Part shown: one piece after another, positions 1-16,330 of the stretch
How the letters are laid out: the number at the start of each line of letters is the position of its first letter
How positions within the stretch are numbered: position 1 is the stretch's first letter
Origin: Zygnema circumcarinatum
Lineage: Eukaryota > Streptophyta > Zygnematophyceae > Zygnematales > Zygnemataceae
Direction of reading: 5' to 3'
DNA length: 64,000 nt
NCBI GenBank assembly: GCA_037447605.1
Contig: CM074815.1
Span: 1,866,525-1,930,524 of the forward strand
The notes under the pieces: generated by a model
Told to the model about the DNA's origin: nothing
The model's input: the letters and a program-made list of their open reading frames with translations, nothing else
Database searches by the model: none
Made by a program: the position numbers and the translations under genes

Positions 1-111
1 AGTGAACACCTAGAATGGAGCTTGTGAGTTCTACATTAACAGCATGGTAATTCCATTAAGTACATCTACATCGCTAAGGGCTGAAGATGAAACTCACATG
101 GCTTCTTTAGA

Positions 112-605
112 GCGAGCAGATTTGGAAGCGACCACATCGAACGAGGGGAGCTTGTTCGTATTGCAGCTCGTCGTGCCATCCAATTGGCACCCCCTGCAGG
201 CTTTGGCTTGCAGATCCATGTTGGCGACACGGTACGGAGTTCTGTCCTATCCCTCGCCTTACCTGTTTAACCAATGCTTGTAGGTGAAGGATGGGTTAAG
301 TAGGCCTGGGATATGATGGAACACCATCATATCTGAAGGCTTTGTGGAACAGGTTGTTGCCAAGAATAGATTGCCTCTTCCAATGCTGGCCCTCGTGGTG
401 GAATGGGGCTTTGCTGCTGCAGCCGGCAGACATACAAGCGGCTGGCCAAGCTGGTGCACATGCTATTGGAGTATGCACTGGAGCCTATTCACGGGCAGAG
501 CTGGAGGCTGTTGCACACGAAGTTGCTGCAAGTAATGGGGCCACGATTTTGGATGACTTGGCAGACTCCGAAGCCTTCCTGCGAGCTTGTCAGATGGAGC
601 CGTAG
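112..605 (+). CDS. HAD-like phosphatase, 3' end (partial)
   Basis: Two C-terminal exons are visible, about 112/120-231 and 423-605; the rest of the gene lies before the window. The first reads SDHIERGELVRIAARRA and ends at GDT. The second opens with PADIQAAGQAGAHAIG and ends LRACQMEP before TAG. Joined, GDT-PADIQAA is motif IV of haloacid dehalogenase-superfamily phosphatases (the acidic Mg2+-binding loop), followed by the usual GV-TG-YSRAEL segment of phosphoglycolate-phosphatase-like members. The intron (232-422, GT to CAG) splits motif IV exactly between GDT and PAD. The start of the upstream exon is uncertain: TTTAG at 110 and GCAG at 119 are both possible acceptors. The substrate cannot be told from this fragment. 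Confidence 0.8.
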
Positions 606-1440
606 CGTTGCCATTCATTCAAACTGCGTGCTTCCTTCTTTCTTCGCCCCTGAAGCATCGTCATTGATCGCAGCATTTTATTTAATTCTTTCTCAAGGCC
701 TTCGGCTGCCACTTATGAACGTGTGTTTTGCTTCGTTAAGCTCCAAGGAGTCGAAATAACAAAAGGGTAAAACGACCCCATCCTCTTTATGGGATGATTT
801 TCCATTCGTGGCATAGCATTCGCATGGTACATGGTTTGTGCGGAACGCTATCAAAGTTGAGAACTCCGAGCAGGTAGACATGCCTTTTTTCTCACGATTC
901 GGAGATCTAGAAATTTAATCAGTCACAGGGGACGCAGTTCGTCCTGTTTCTTGTGGGCACGCAATCACTGAGGCCCACCCTAATTTGCTACAAGGCCAAA
1001 GAGTCTACATGCCGGAAACAGTGTGGGCCTCAAAGGTTGACGTGAGGGCGCACTTTGGCCCAGAGGAGGCCCTCGTTCTATGCGGGTTTCTATGTGACAG
1101 TTGAGACGTCTCCAGTATAACTAACTCTTCAACGGACCGCTGTCGTCCCAATTCGGCAAGGGCCAGAGCCGCTCGCAAACACAAACACAAGCACTAACAT
1201 AACAAAAAGAGCTTTAGGCTAAACTAGAGCCAATGAAAATGTGCCACGTGTGCAAATTGGGCACGTGACGTACTGTTATTGGCGACCGAGGTGCTCCGTT
1301 GAGCCATGAGACGGGGTGGGTCATGACCTGCCCATGGCCCCACGCAGGGACACAAGGGAGCTGGCCGTTGACCTTCGCGCCTTCCAGGCGTCTTCTTCTT
1401 CCCTTCCCTGGCCAGGCGCCGGAGGCTCTGTTGGCAAGCC
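606..1440. other. Intergenic: HAD-phosphatase 3' flank and MED15 upstream region
   Basis: No coding exon is recognisable. The stretch must hold the 3' UTR of the phosphatase and the promoter and 5' UTR of MED15. The only clear motifs are two G-boxes near 1250. Confidence 0.6.
1245..1267 (+). promoter_or_regulatory. Paired G-box (CACGTG) elements upstream of MED15
   Basis: CACGTG occurs at 1245-1250 and again at 1262-1267, 17 bp apart, about 175-195 bp before the MED15 start codon. G-boxes are bound by plant bZIP and bHLH factors. The spacing and the position just before the gene make a promoter role plausible but unproven. Confidence 0.4.
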
Positions 1441-3090
1441 ATGGAGGGCGATTGGAGGATAAACTTGCCGGCCGAGTCGCGCCAGAGGATAGTTCGGAAA
1501 ATGTGAGCTCACTCTCTTGTTTTGGCTATGGCCCGGGAAGGAGGGAAAGTCGATGTGTGGTGGCAGCTAATCGGCGTTTGAAGGGTGCTGCTGTTGCGAG
1601 GGCTTTGAGTCACCATGCATTGACAGTTGTCCTTTTGAGTCTGTTTGGCGCTGAAGAATGCGTCGATATTGCTGTTTGCATGACAGTACGGAGACTCTGC
1701 AACGGCATGTTCAGACTTCAGCCACGCAGATGAATGAATTGGTGAAAATTGCAGCGTCGTTTGAGCAGAAAACCTTTGCTACGTCAACGGATCAGGTGGG
1801 CTTTTGTTGTGACACTTTCAAGCCAAAAGCTGCTGAAAGTCCGAGCTGAGCTATTTATGGAGACAACTCAACTGTCCACAACCTGTCCTGTCTTCGTTAA
1901 TTTCGACCTGCTGTCCCAATTGAAACTGACAACTTTTGCTTCATTAGCACAAAGCATTAGCATTCATTTACGTGTGGCATTTCATTGATTCGTTCTCCTT
2001 TCTTCTTCGAAAGCCATCATTGGGTCTAGTTGATTGAGCACGTATACGTCTTATCAGGGAACATGTATTTTCTGTAGGCTACCTATTTATTGTTACTGAG
2101 ACTTGAGAGAACGAAGCTGAAATATGGACCGAGTGCTTGGACCGCCTTCAAGGACTTGAGAAGTCTGGCGGCTACAACTAGTTGAAAGCAGCTGAAATTT
2201 CATACAGGCTGTGATTGATTGCCAACTCACCTGCATGTTCCTTTCTATTGGTCTATTGGCAATCCTATTTGTCTACGTGCAACGGTTTGCAATATGAAAC
2301 CTGCTTTCCTCATCCCTGACGTTTTCATTCTATGCCATGTGTCCTATGAACAGCAAGATTATCTGCGGAAGATATCTCTTAAAATGTTGTCCTTTGAAAA
2401 CAAAAATCAGCAAAGGAACCAGGCTGCTGCTGGAAATGCTCCATCCTCATCCCAGAATTCTACAGGAAATTCCTCCATTGGCATGGTGGATCCGGGTAAG
2501 CTGTCAGTACTCGCAGACGCCTCATGGAAAGATTGATTAGTCAGTACCCGGACGTTTCCAGGCGGTGCATCAAATGATACCACCGCTCTTGTTCAGATTG
2601 CGTACTTTGCAGATTTAATGGGAAATGTGCAGCTGCGACGCAGTGTTTCATTTCAATGATTGGATTTAGACACTGAATGTTGATTCTGCATACACTTGGT
2701 TCGATTTTTGCTCATTGACCTCTTTCCATTGTGTGGCAGCCGTGCTGGCTCAAAGAAATCAGCAGCGTCAGCAACAGTTGGTCCCTGGGCAAGTAGTAGG
2801 TCAGCCTCAGCGTCAGATGACCCCTGGTCTGCCAAACACCATGGTAGTGCCTTCGCCGCTGAATACTGGCATTACCTCAGTAACTGGCATGGCGGATACA
2901 GGTCTCACTACAATGGGACAATCCCTTCCGCCGCCTGCTATGCTCAATAGCGTTCAGACTCAGGCTCAGGCTCAACAGCGGCAGCGGGTCCAACAGCAAC
3001 AGGATCAGCAACACTTGCACTTGCTGCAGCAGCAACAGCAGCAGAAGATGCTGATGCATCGGCAACAACAACAGCAACAGCAGCAGCAGC

Positions 3091-3124
<34 letters not shown>

Positions 3125-3166
3125 GCAACAGCAACAGCAACAGCAAGAACAACAACAGCAGTTGCA

Positions 3167-3197
<31 letters not shown>

Positions 3198-4282
3198 CAA
3201 CAACAGATGGCTCAGCAGCACCAAAAGCAGCAACTGCAGCAGCAGCAATCTGGGGTTTTACAGCAGCAGAAAGGTAGCTTGCAGCAGCAACAACAGCAAC
3301 ACCAACAACAGCAGCTACTTCAGCAGCAGTTGCTCAACAAACAGCAGGCCGAGATGCTGCATGTCAGGCAGCAACAGCAGCAGCAACAGCAACAACAACA
3401 GCAACAAGCAACAATTGCATTGCAGCAGCAACGACTTCAACAGCAGCAGCAGCAGAATGCACAGCCCAACGGCCAAGGACCCCTCCAACAACAGCAGCAA
3501 AGAATGCAGCAACAACTTCAGCGGACGAATCTTGTTGACGGCTCTGTTGCCCTAGATACTTCTGATGCAGTATGGCAGAAGGTACGGTGACTCAAATCAA
3601 CCATTTATATCCATCTCGGATGAACCCTCGAGGGGAGTGTATTCTTTTGCGGATGTTTTTGAAGCTTCCTGATACTCTTTATTCTTATGTCTTTCCGCCC
3701 ATTATGACGCAGTTGCAACTGCTTAAGGAGAAATATTTGAAGGATCTGACCGAGGTCCATAACTTCTTGATGATTAAAAGCCAGCAGGTTTGCCTCGCCC
3801 CTCATGTTCTAATGTTATGGCTGCATCCAACTCTTTTCACGATGTAGACTTGTGCTGAAGTGTCACTGTGTGCGTGCGCGCATTTATGCGATTTCTGCCT
3901 GCAGTTGTTTGTGTAAATGATGTAGAGTACTAGTCGGTTAGACTTTACAGCATATGACTAATATGTGGAGGGTTGCGGGGTGTTGAGCAGGCAATGGCTT
4001 CCGATCAAGCTGCCAAATTAAAGCAATACAAAGACATGGTGTTCCGCTTGATTCCATACCTCACTCTCACTCGTGATAAGCTTCCTAGAGAGCTGACCTC
4101 GGAGAAGTTATCTGTGCTTGAGAAGCAGATCTGTCAGGTGATGGAAACCTTCAAGAAGAGACGAGCAACGACGAGTCAGCAACAACAGCAACAACAACAG
4201 CAGCAGCATCAGCAGCAACAACAACAACAACAACAACAACAGCAGCAGCAGCAACAACAACAACAACAACAGCAGCAGCAGC

Positions 4283-4322
<40 letters not shown>

Positions 4323-4437
4323 GCAACAGCAGCAACAACAGCAGCAGCAACAGCAGCAACAACAGCAACAGCAACAGCAGCAACAACAACAACAACAGCA
4401 AAAACAACAGCAACAACAGCAACAACAACAACAGCAA

Positions 4438-4471
<34 letters not shown>

Positions 4472-4576
4472 TACAGCAGCAGGCGCAGTCGACTCCTATG
4501 CCCTCTGTAAATTCTCAACAGCAGCATGTGCATCTGGCTCAATTCCAGGCACATCTCCAGCAGCAGCAGCAGCAGC

Positions 4577-4636
<60 letters not shown>

Positions 4637-7600
4637 TGCAACAACAGCAGCAACTACAACAGCAGCAGCAGCAACAACAACAGCAACAAATACAGTTGCA
4701 ACAACAGCATCAGCTAGAAGTCAAGGCTCCGCTTGCTCCGAAATCCCAACAACAGATTCAACAGGAGCAAGAGCGGCAGCGGCAGCAGCAACAGCAACAG
4801 CAACTTGTCACTGGCCAGGAACAGATCGCGGCGCAATTGCACAAACAACCCCTTATACAAAAGGAGCAGCTGATTCAACAACAGCTCAAGCTTGAAACTC
4901 ACCAGTCGGAGGAGGCAGCACGAAAGCCGCAACAAGATGAGGCCTTGCTCGCTAAGCAGCAGTATCTCATGCAGCAGCAGCAGCAGCAGCAAAAGCCTGT
5001 TAAACTGGAGGCCAAAGCGGAAGTAAAGGTAGATCTAAAACCGAACCCTTCTCAAACCAATTCCCACCGCAGTAAAATCATTCAGCATGAACTTGGGATG
5101 CAGCAGCAGCAGCAGCAGCAGCTGTTGTTGCCCACATCTTCCCTTCTGAGAGACCAACCTTCCTCGGATTCTTCTGTTGCGCAGCCTGCTCCTGCACAGC
5201 TACCGCGAGTGACCACTCCCGTCCCGTCTCCAGCTGCCCCCTATAATCTTTCTCCTGGGAATTTGAACGTATCTAACTCATCTGTCATTGATTCCGAAAC
5301 ATTGAGAGGTCCGACTGCAGCGGCGAATGCAATTGCCACACCGGGTACAGTTCAATCTATGGCAATCTACACGCCGGGTATCTCAGCTTCGCCTATGTTG
5401 GATGCCCCTGCCAGCCCAGCTTCAGGGTTGCCAACAGCGGGTTTAGAGCAGGGAAAAATTTTGGCAGTTCAGGAGGACCCTCTGCAGGTTCTCTGCAAAA
5501 TGGTAAGGTCAATTTCTGACTTGTGACGACGCAACAATCCTAAGCTTTCCTACGCATGTAATTTGACGGAATTTTAGCTCAAGGCTGCCATGTTTCTCTC
5601 GAGTTGGAATTAGGAGTGTTTTGTATGGTATTGAAATGCAATGGCGTAAAACGAGAAATCAGCACTTATGAACGGTTTGGCCAGCTCTGAAGTAGTTCGG
5701 GACGTGGAAGCAAAGTTCCTCCTCCTCGGTACTTTCGCCTGCAGTTGAGAGGCTGGAAATAACATTCCCACCTGTTTGAAAATTCGAATCTAAAACTCGT
5801 TATGCGTTGTAACGAGTGAAATGAAATATGGCTATTCGTGCAAACAGTGCTGCCACTGTGGATTGGAAGCGATCTCTGTGGAGCCCAAATGTTCCTTTGT
5901 TGAATTGCGTCCTGTGAAGTTTCAGTTTCCACACTGACAACACATTATCCACTTTGGTGTTTGACTATTCCAGCTGGACACTATGGAGTCGTCATCTTCA
6001 ACTGCTTACTGTACAGCAATCGAAGATATGGAAGCTGTAATGCAGGGAGGGGATTGCGTTGCTGCGGCTGCACCTGCAGGCGGGTGTAGAGGGGCCCTTG
6101 GAGATGATTTGGCAGCCACTACACGAGTGAGAGTGGAAAGTCGTGCAGCACGGGTTGCCACTCCCCGCAGCAATAGTGGGCAAAGAAAGGGAAGGAAACG
6201 AGTGGTGGAATCACTCGCAGTGGGGTTAGTTGATGAGAAGGGCAGCATGACAAGTTTTTTGGCAAAGGGATGGACTGCTGGTGGAGTAAACTTCGAGAAA
6301 AGGTCCAAGCGACACAGGGTAGGGCCTTCAAGTCTTCCTTTTGTAGACTTTGAACTCTTGTTGGGTTACTGTTGGCTTATGCTTATTGATGGGTATTCTG
6401 AGCCAGTTGAGGACCTCAGAACCTTGATACTGATGACAGAACAGCTTTCATCACAATAACTTCTGAATTAATCAATTTCAATCTCACCACTTCACTTTTG
6501 AGAATGCGTCAGCTGATCAGGGCCCTCACGTGTGCTGCTGCAGTTTGGACAGACATTGAAGGAGGAAATACTTGCTGTGAATAGCTCACTGTTGGACACA
6601 GAGGTAGAGGTGGGCGAAGACAGGATGGAACAGTCTTATATTTATGATACCCGAGCGGAGCTTGTGAACTGCACGTTTTCCAATCCTGCTGTATGTTCTC
6701 TATCTCTCCCTTTTTCCGTACCTAGGGTTTCAAGTCCTCACATGTCACCTCTAAACACTTTCTCACAAGTCTTATGTGCCACTGGTTGATGAGCGGGTCA
6801 TTGGTTTCAATAGCTTTTTGCATCTGCCAGTAATGCTGGTAGTGCGGTTAACAATGAAGGGACCGAGTCAATCCTTAGTTCATTCGGGCCGAGGAACAAA
6901 GCGGAGGAGCAAGGTTCTGCAGTTTTGTCTTGATTGTCATATACATGTCCACAATAGATATTGTCAGGGCAGTGTGCCTTTGTTACAGTGCACAATCGAG
7001 CTGCAGTCGCTTCCTAGTTGGGATTTTTAGTAAATATTTGTAAACGGATAGAATAGTCTGTGCGCCCTTCTTATGGATAATCTATGTACTATATACCTAT
7101 ATACCTATACCTATACCTACCTATATACCTATCTATGTACCTATGTACTTGTTTTCATTGATTGTCGCTGCCGACTTGGTTATTGTCTATGACAAAGTGC
7201 CTCGCGCCTGCTGTTTGTCATTTTTTCATATGCTTCTCGCACTGTTGAATACAGGTTGGCGAACTCAAACTGCGTTTGTTGGTGCCATTGGAATATCCGG
7301 AGTGCCCACCTCTTGTCCATTCTGCTGAATCGTCTCAAGTGTCAAGGTTTGTCTATTTATCCTCAGCGATGCAAAAGAGGGAGAGGGTGGAAAAGGGAGA
7401 AGGGGGAAAGGGAGGGGGGGGGGGGGGGGGGGGGNNNNNNNNNNGGGGGGGGGGGAGAGGTGGAGGTAAAAACTCTTGAAGGAATTCTTCCGTTTAGTTC
7501 ATTGCCTTACTACTCATTGCCGCCACTTTTCCCGTTGCTTCCTTTCGCCATATTATTTATGTTTTACATTGCATAGCAGTGCTTTGAGAGGGCTCTCTGT

Positions 7601-7817
7601 TGATGCTGAATGCAGCTCCTTCCTCTTAGAGCAAGCTGAAGAGGAGTTGATGAGCTCTCTGCGGAGCATCGAGGGCCCTATGTCCATCGCTTCCGTGGCT
7701 CGGGAGTGGGACAGCTGTGCCCGCTCGGTCCTCTCCAAGGCGGCTCGGGAGCGCGGAGGGGGAGGGCTCAGTGCATGTCTGGGCACATGGCAGGAGTGTG
7801 TGCTAACCGGAAGCTGA
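1441..7817 (+). CDS. MED15: Mediator complex subunit 15 (MED15a-like) with giant polyQ tracts
   Basis: MED15 is a Mediator tail subunit that links transcription activators to RNA polymerase II. Exons: 1441-1502, 1687-1795, 2354-2495, 2740-3581, 3713-3787, 3991-5502, 5974-6318, 6544-6690, 7255-7346, 7577-7817. All junctions keep phase and give 1188 residues. Residues 2-75 form the KIX domain: GDWRINLPAESRQRIV, then NELVKIAASFEQ, then QDYLRKISLKML. Two Q-rich regions follow (about 180-370 and 470-640). The C-terminal Mediator-binding part is typical of plant MED15, including LRLLVPLEYPECPPL and the final helix with SIASVAREWDSCARSV. The start ATG opens the conserved KIX exon directly. An N gap lies in the last intron and does not touch coding sequence. 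Identity is secure; exact Q-run lengths depend on assembly quality. Confidence 0.93.
3058..4720 (+). repeat. (CAR)n microsatellites encoding polyglutamine in MED15
   Basis: Mixed CAA/CAG arrays fill much of exon 4 (3058-3520) and the first half of exon 6 (4180-4490 and 4558-4700). Interruptions by His, Lys, Leu, Met and Arg are rare. CAA and CAG alternate rather than forming a pure CAG run, which would limit slippage. On the opposite strand the arrays give spurious polyleucine reading frames. Confidence 0.9.
7083..7146. repeat. (CTATA/CCTATA)n simple repeat in a MED15 intron
   Basis: Short repeats of ACCTAT and ATACCT units lie inside the intron between exons 8 and 9 of MED15. Confidence 0.7.
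7435..7444. other. Assembly gap (10 N) in a poly-G run
   Basis: Ten Ns are flanked on both sides by long G homopolymers. The gap lies in the last MED15 intron. True length is unknown. Confidence 0.97.
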
Positions 7818-9316
7818 GCACCTCTTGTCGAACGTTGTATGCATGCACAGCCCCACCGAGTGCTCATAGCGCTTTCTTGTCCTTCCAGATTTAAACATTC
7901 CCAAGTTCTAGCTAGAAATATAATTCTAAAAATTGCCCAAGTCCTTGTGTAGTTATGATTGGGGGGCTGGTGATAAAGAGGCAGTCAAATACTTGCGAGG
8001 GGTCCTTCCTTACCGTCCATGGCGTTGCTCGTGGCCGCCGACATGATTGTAAATTCTTGTTGTCATCCCTTTGTGAATAACCTCCAGGGAGTCTGAATCA
8101 GCGGTAGTTTGTTGTCACTATTTGCATTTCACATTTCACCCTCATGATAGGCCCCATTCCGCGCTGCTAGTTTTTGCCGTTATTGCTCCCGGTGAGCACT
8201 ACTGCGGCAAGGAAAGGCCCGCGCTTTTGCTTTTGCAGTTCTCCCGTTTTATGCCGCTACAGTTTTTTAAAGCTAGCGTGCGTGTCCTGCAGGACGTATA
8301 AATTTGATATTTTTCTCGCTGTTCTAACTTTTTTCTTGGCTCACATAAATAACTATTTAAAAAAAGAGAACGAGACTAATCCGAATGCAATCCTGTGGCC
8401 AAAATACACTTTATACCAAACATAGATGACAGCGTAGCACTCATAGACAATCGAATCTAACCGTAGGAGAAATAAAACCAATTCTCTAACTTGAAAAATC
8501 GTGTGAAAATGGAAACAACTAAAATGGGGAACAACAAGGAACTGGTCACAAAAAAAATAATATTTTATTTCGCAACATTTCAATCGCTACAAGATCAAAA
8601 TAAACTAATAGCAAACACAAACGCCCGCAATGACGTAGCAGTCGAAAGCAAACACAAAGGCAAAACCCAAGCAGCCTTCGGTCAAGTTAGGGCCGCTTCA
8701 GACACTGACTGCGTCACGTCACAGCTCAAAGACGCTTTCCAGAATTCAAGTTACATCAAGAAAAGACTTTTTTAGGGTGATTTTTAGGGTTTTTAAGGTG
8801 GGATGTAAACCCTGTTGGTTGGGTCTGGAAATATCTTAAACAGCGCAGCAGCAAGAAGGCAAGTTCCAGAATGTCTGCAAAGCAGATCTGCTTTCTGCAA
8901 ATAGGGACATGCCCTGCCCTGCTCTGCACCACTTCAGAGGATTGGGAGGGGGCTTCCAAAGCAAGTAAGGACCGCCCTCTCATGGAATAACTTGAGAAAG
9001 GTTTCACCACTGTTCCAAACACGTGAACCGCCTTGCCATCCACTTCTGGTAAAAATTTTATACATCGTTTCTTGTTCTGGAGTAGCCTTTCCAACCTTTG
9101 AGCTATGTACAGTTCGGCATAATCTCACTAACAACTACATACATACGTACATACATACATACATACATACAAAGTCAAACATACATACATACATGCATAC
9201 AGACATACAACCTACCTACCTATGTACACATACATCACGATCCTCATCACTAGACATGACATTAGAGCCAGTGAAAGGCTCGTCAAAGAGCCCTCTCCTG
9301 CAGTTCAGTTCCTACA
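7818..9316. other. Intergenic between convergent MED15 and FtsH genes
   Basis: No gene was found. The region carries 3' UTR sequence of both convergent genes and an AT-rich stretch at 8300-8760. A (CATA)n-type repeat lies at about 9137-9210, just beyond the FtsH stop codon. Confidence 0.6.
9137..9210. repeat. (CATA)n simple repeat
   Basis: Consecutive ACAT/CATA tetranucleotides with few interruptions lie in the 3' flank of the FtsH gene. Confidence 0.8.
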
Positions 9317-15096
<5,780 letters not shown>

Positions 15097-16330
15097 GCCG
15101 CCTACCTCTACCTTCCCACCTTCTCCTGCTGCCACGTGTCCACCGTGTCCTCCCCCACCTTCTGTTTCCTGCACAAGCCTTCACGGCCTTCCTTCGGCTG
15201 CCAGTTGCAAGCAGTGAGACGCCCTAACAAGCCCTGATAGCACCCCTCCCAGTCCTGCTCGAAGCCTCAATCCTGGGGCGAGTTCGCACGTGCGAGGAGG
15301 CTCTCTCAGGGCCTCCCCCTGTCCTCGATGCTGGGAGGGAAGGGGACGCTTTTTGGGGTCGGGGGGACGGACGGGGACGCCTTAAGGGGACTTTTTGTGG
15401 GCGTCGGCCAATGGCGGCTCGCCACGTCGACGCGATTGTGTACGTGGCGAGTCGACATTGGAGAAAATGGGACATGCGGAGGGGGCCTACAGCGACATGT
15501 GGGGATGGGAGTTGTCAAATTTGGTCTTTGTTCTTACGATGGGGACGCCATCCCTTGTGTATGGACGAAGGCACTATGTACGGCCAGAGAAAGCCGGTTA
15601 CAAATATGCCTTGTAAACGAAAGGGAGGGAGGGGTGGAGGGTGGGTGGACGACCATCTCTGTGTGTGGGTCTGTTCAGTTTTAGTTTGTTATAGGCATGT
15701 CATGTAGTCTGTCTCGATCTCTGCTTTGAGATGAGATGGGATGGGATGGGATGGGATGGGCGGCTACCCAATAAGAAGCATACAATGAGGTTTGGGGGCT
15801 CCACGTACGTCATTGCATCTCTGAGATCAATGCCACCTCTTCTTTCATCGCATGCTGATATGATGGTTTGAAGCAGAACCTCTCATTTGAAAATTAACAA
15901 GATAGGGAGGGGCCTGTGGAGAGGCTTCCGACAGTGAAGAAAGTTTGCGAGATCGCAAACAGAGTAAAGTCCAATTGATGTCCTCAGCAGTAAGGGCGAA
16001 ACAGGAACTGCACATCCTCAAGTTGCCTCTTGTTTTGTATCTGTATCTGGATAGATAGCCGGAGCCCACTCCATTTACATAGAGGTTCGAGCCACGCCTT
16101 GATAAACTACCTCACGTTAGACTGCCTACAGAGTATCAACACTGACGATAACTCGCTTCAGTAAAAGACTATTTACGGAAGATTTGAAACGGAGAGAGCG
16201 GTTGGCGGTTCTCCTAAGCTCCTCAAAGGACTGCTTTCTGCTTCCGCAACAAACAGTGACGTGACAGTTAGAGTCTGAAAACCATGCAGTTGTAAAGCAT
16301 AAGCATAAGCTCTTGATTGAACCGTTTCGC
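15097..16330. other. FtsH upstream region and 3' flank of the next minus-strand gene
   Basis: No coding exon is recognised. The region holds the FtsH promoter and 5' UTR, a perfect 10-bp inverted repeat at 15418-15451 and a short (GGGAT)n run at 15735-15760. Confidence 0.55.
15418..15451. promoter_or_regulatory. Perfect inverted repeat with ACGT cores upstream of FtsH
   Basis: CTCGCCACGT at 15418-15427 is repeated as its reverse complement at 15442-15451 with a 14-nt loop. A CCAAT box lies about 10 bp before it. It sits about 320 bp upstream of the FtsH start and could be a dyad for ACGT-core (bZIP) binding or a hairpin. Confidence 0.35.

Noticed and set aside
4108-4653. Long polyleucine reading frames on the minus strand
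   Set aside because: They are the reverse complement of the MED15 CAA/CAG arrays, with no splice context and no independent coding signal.
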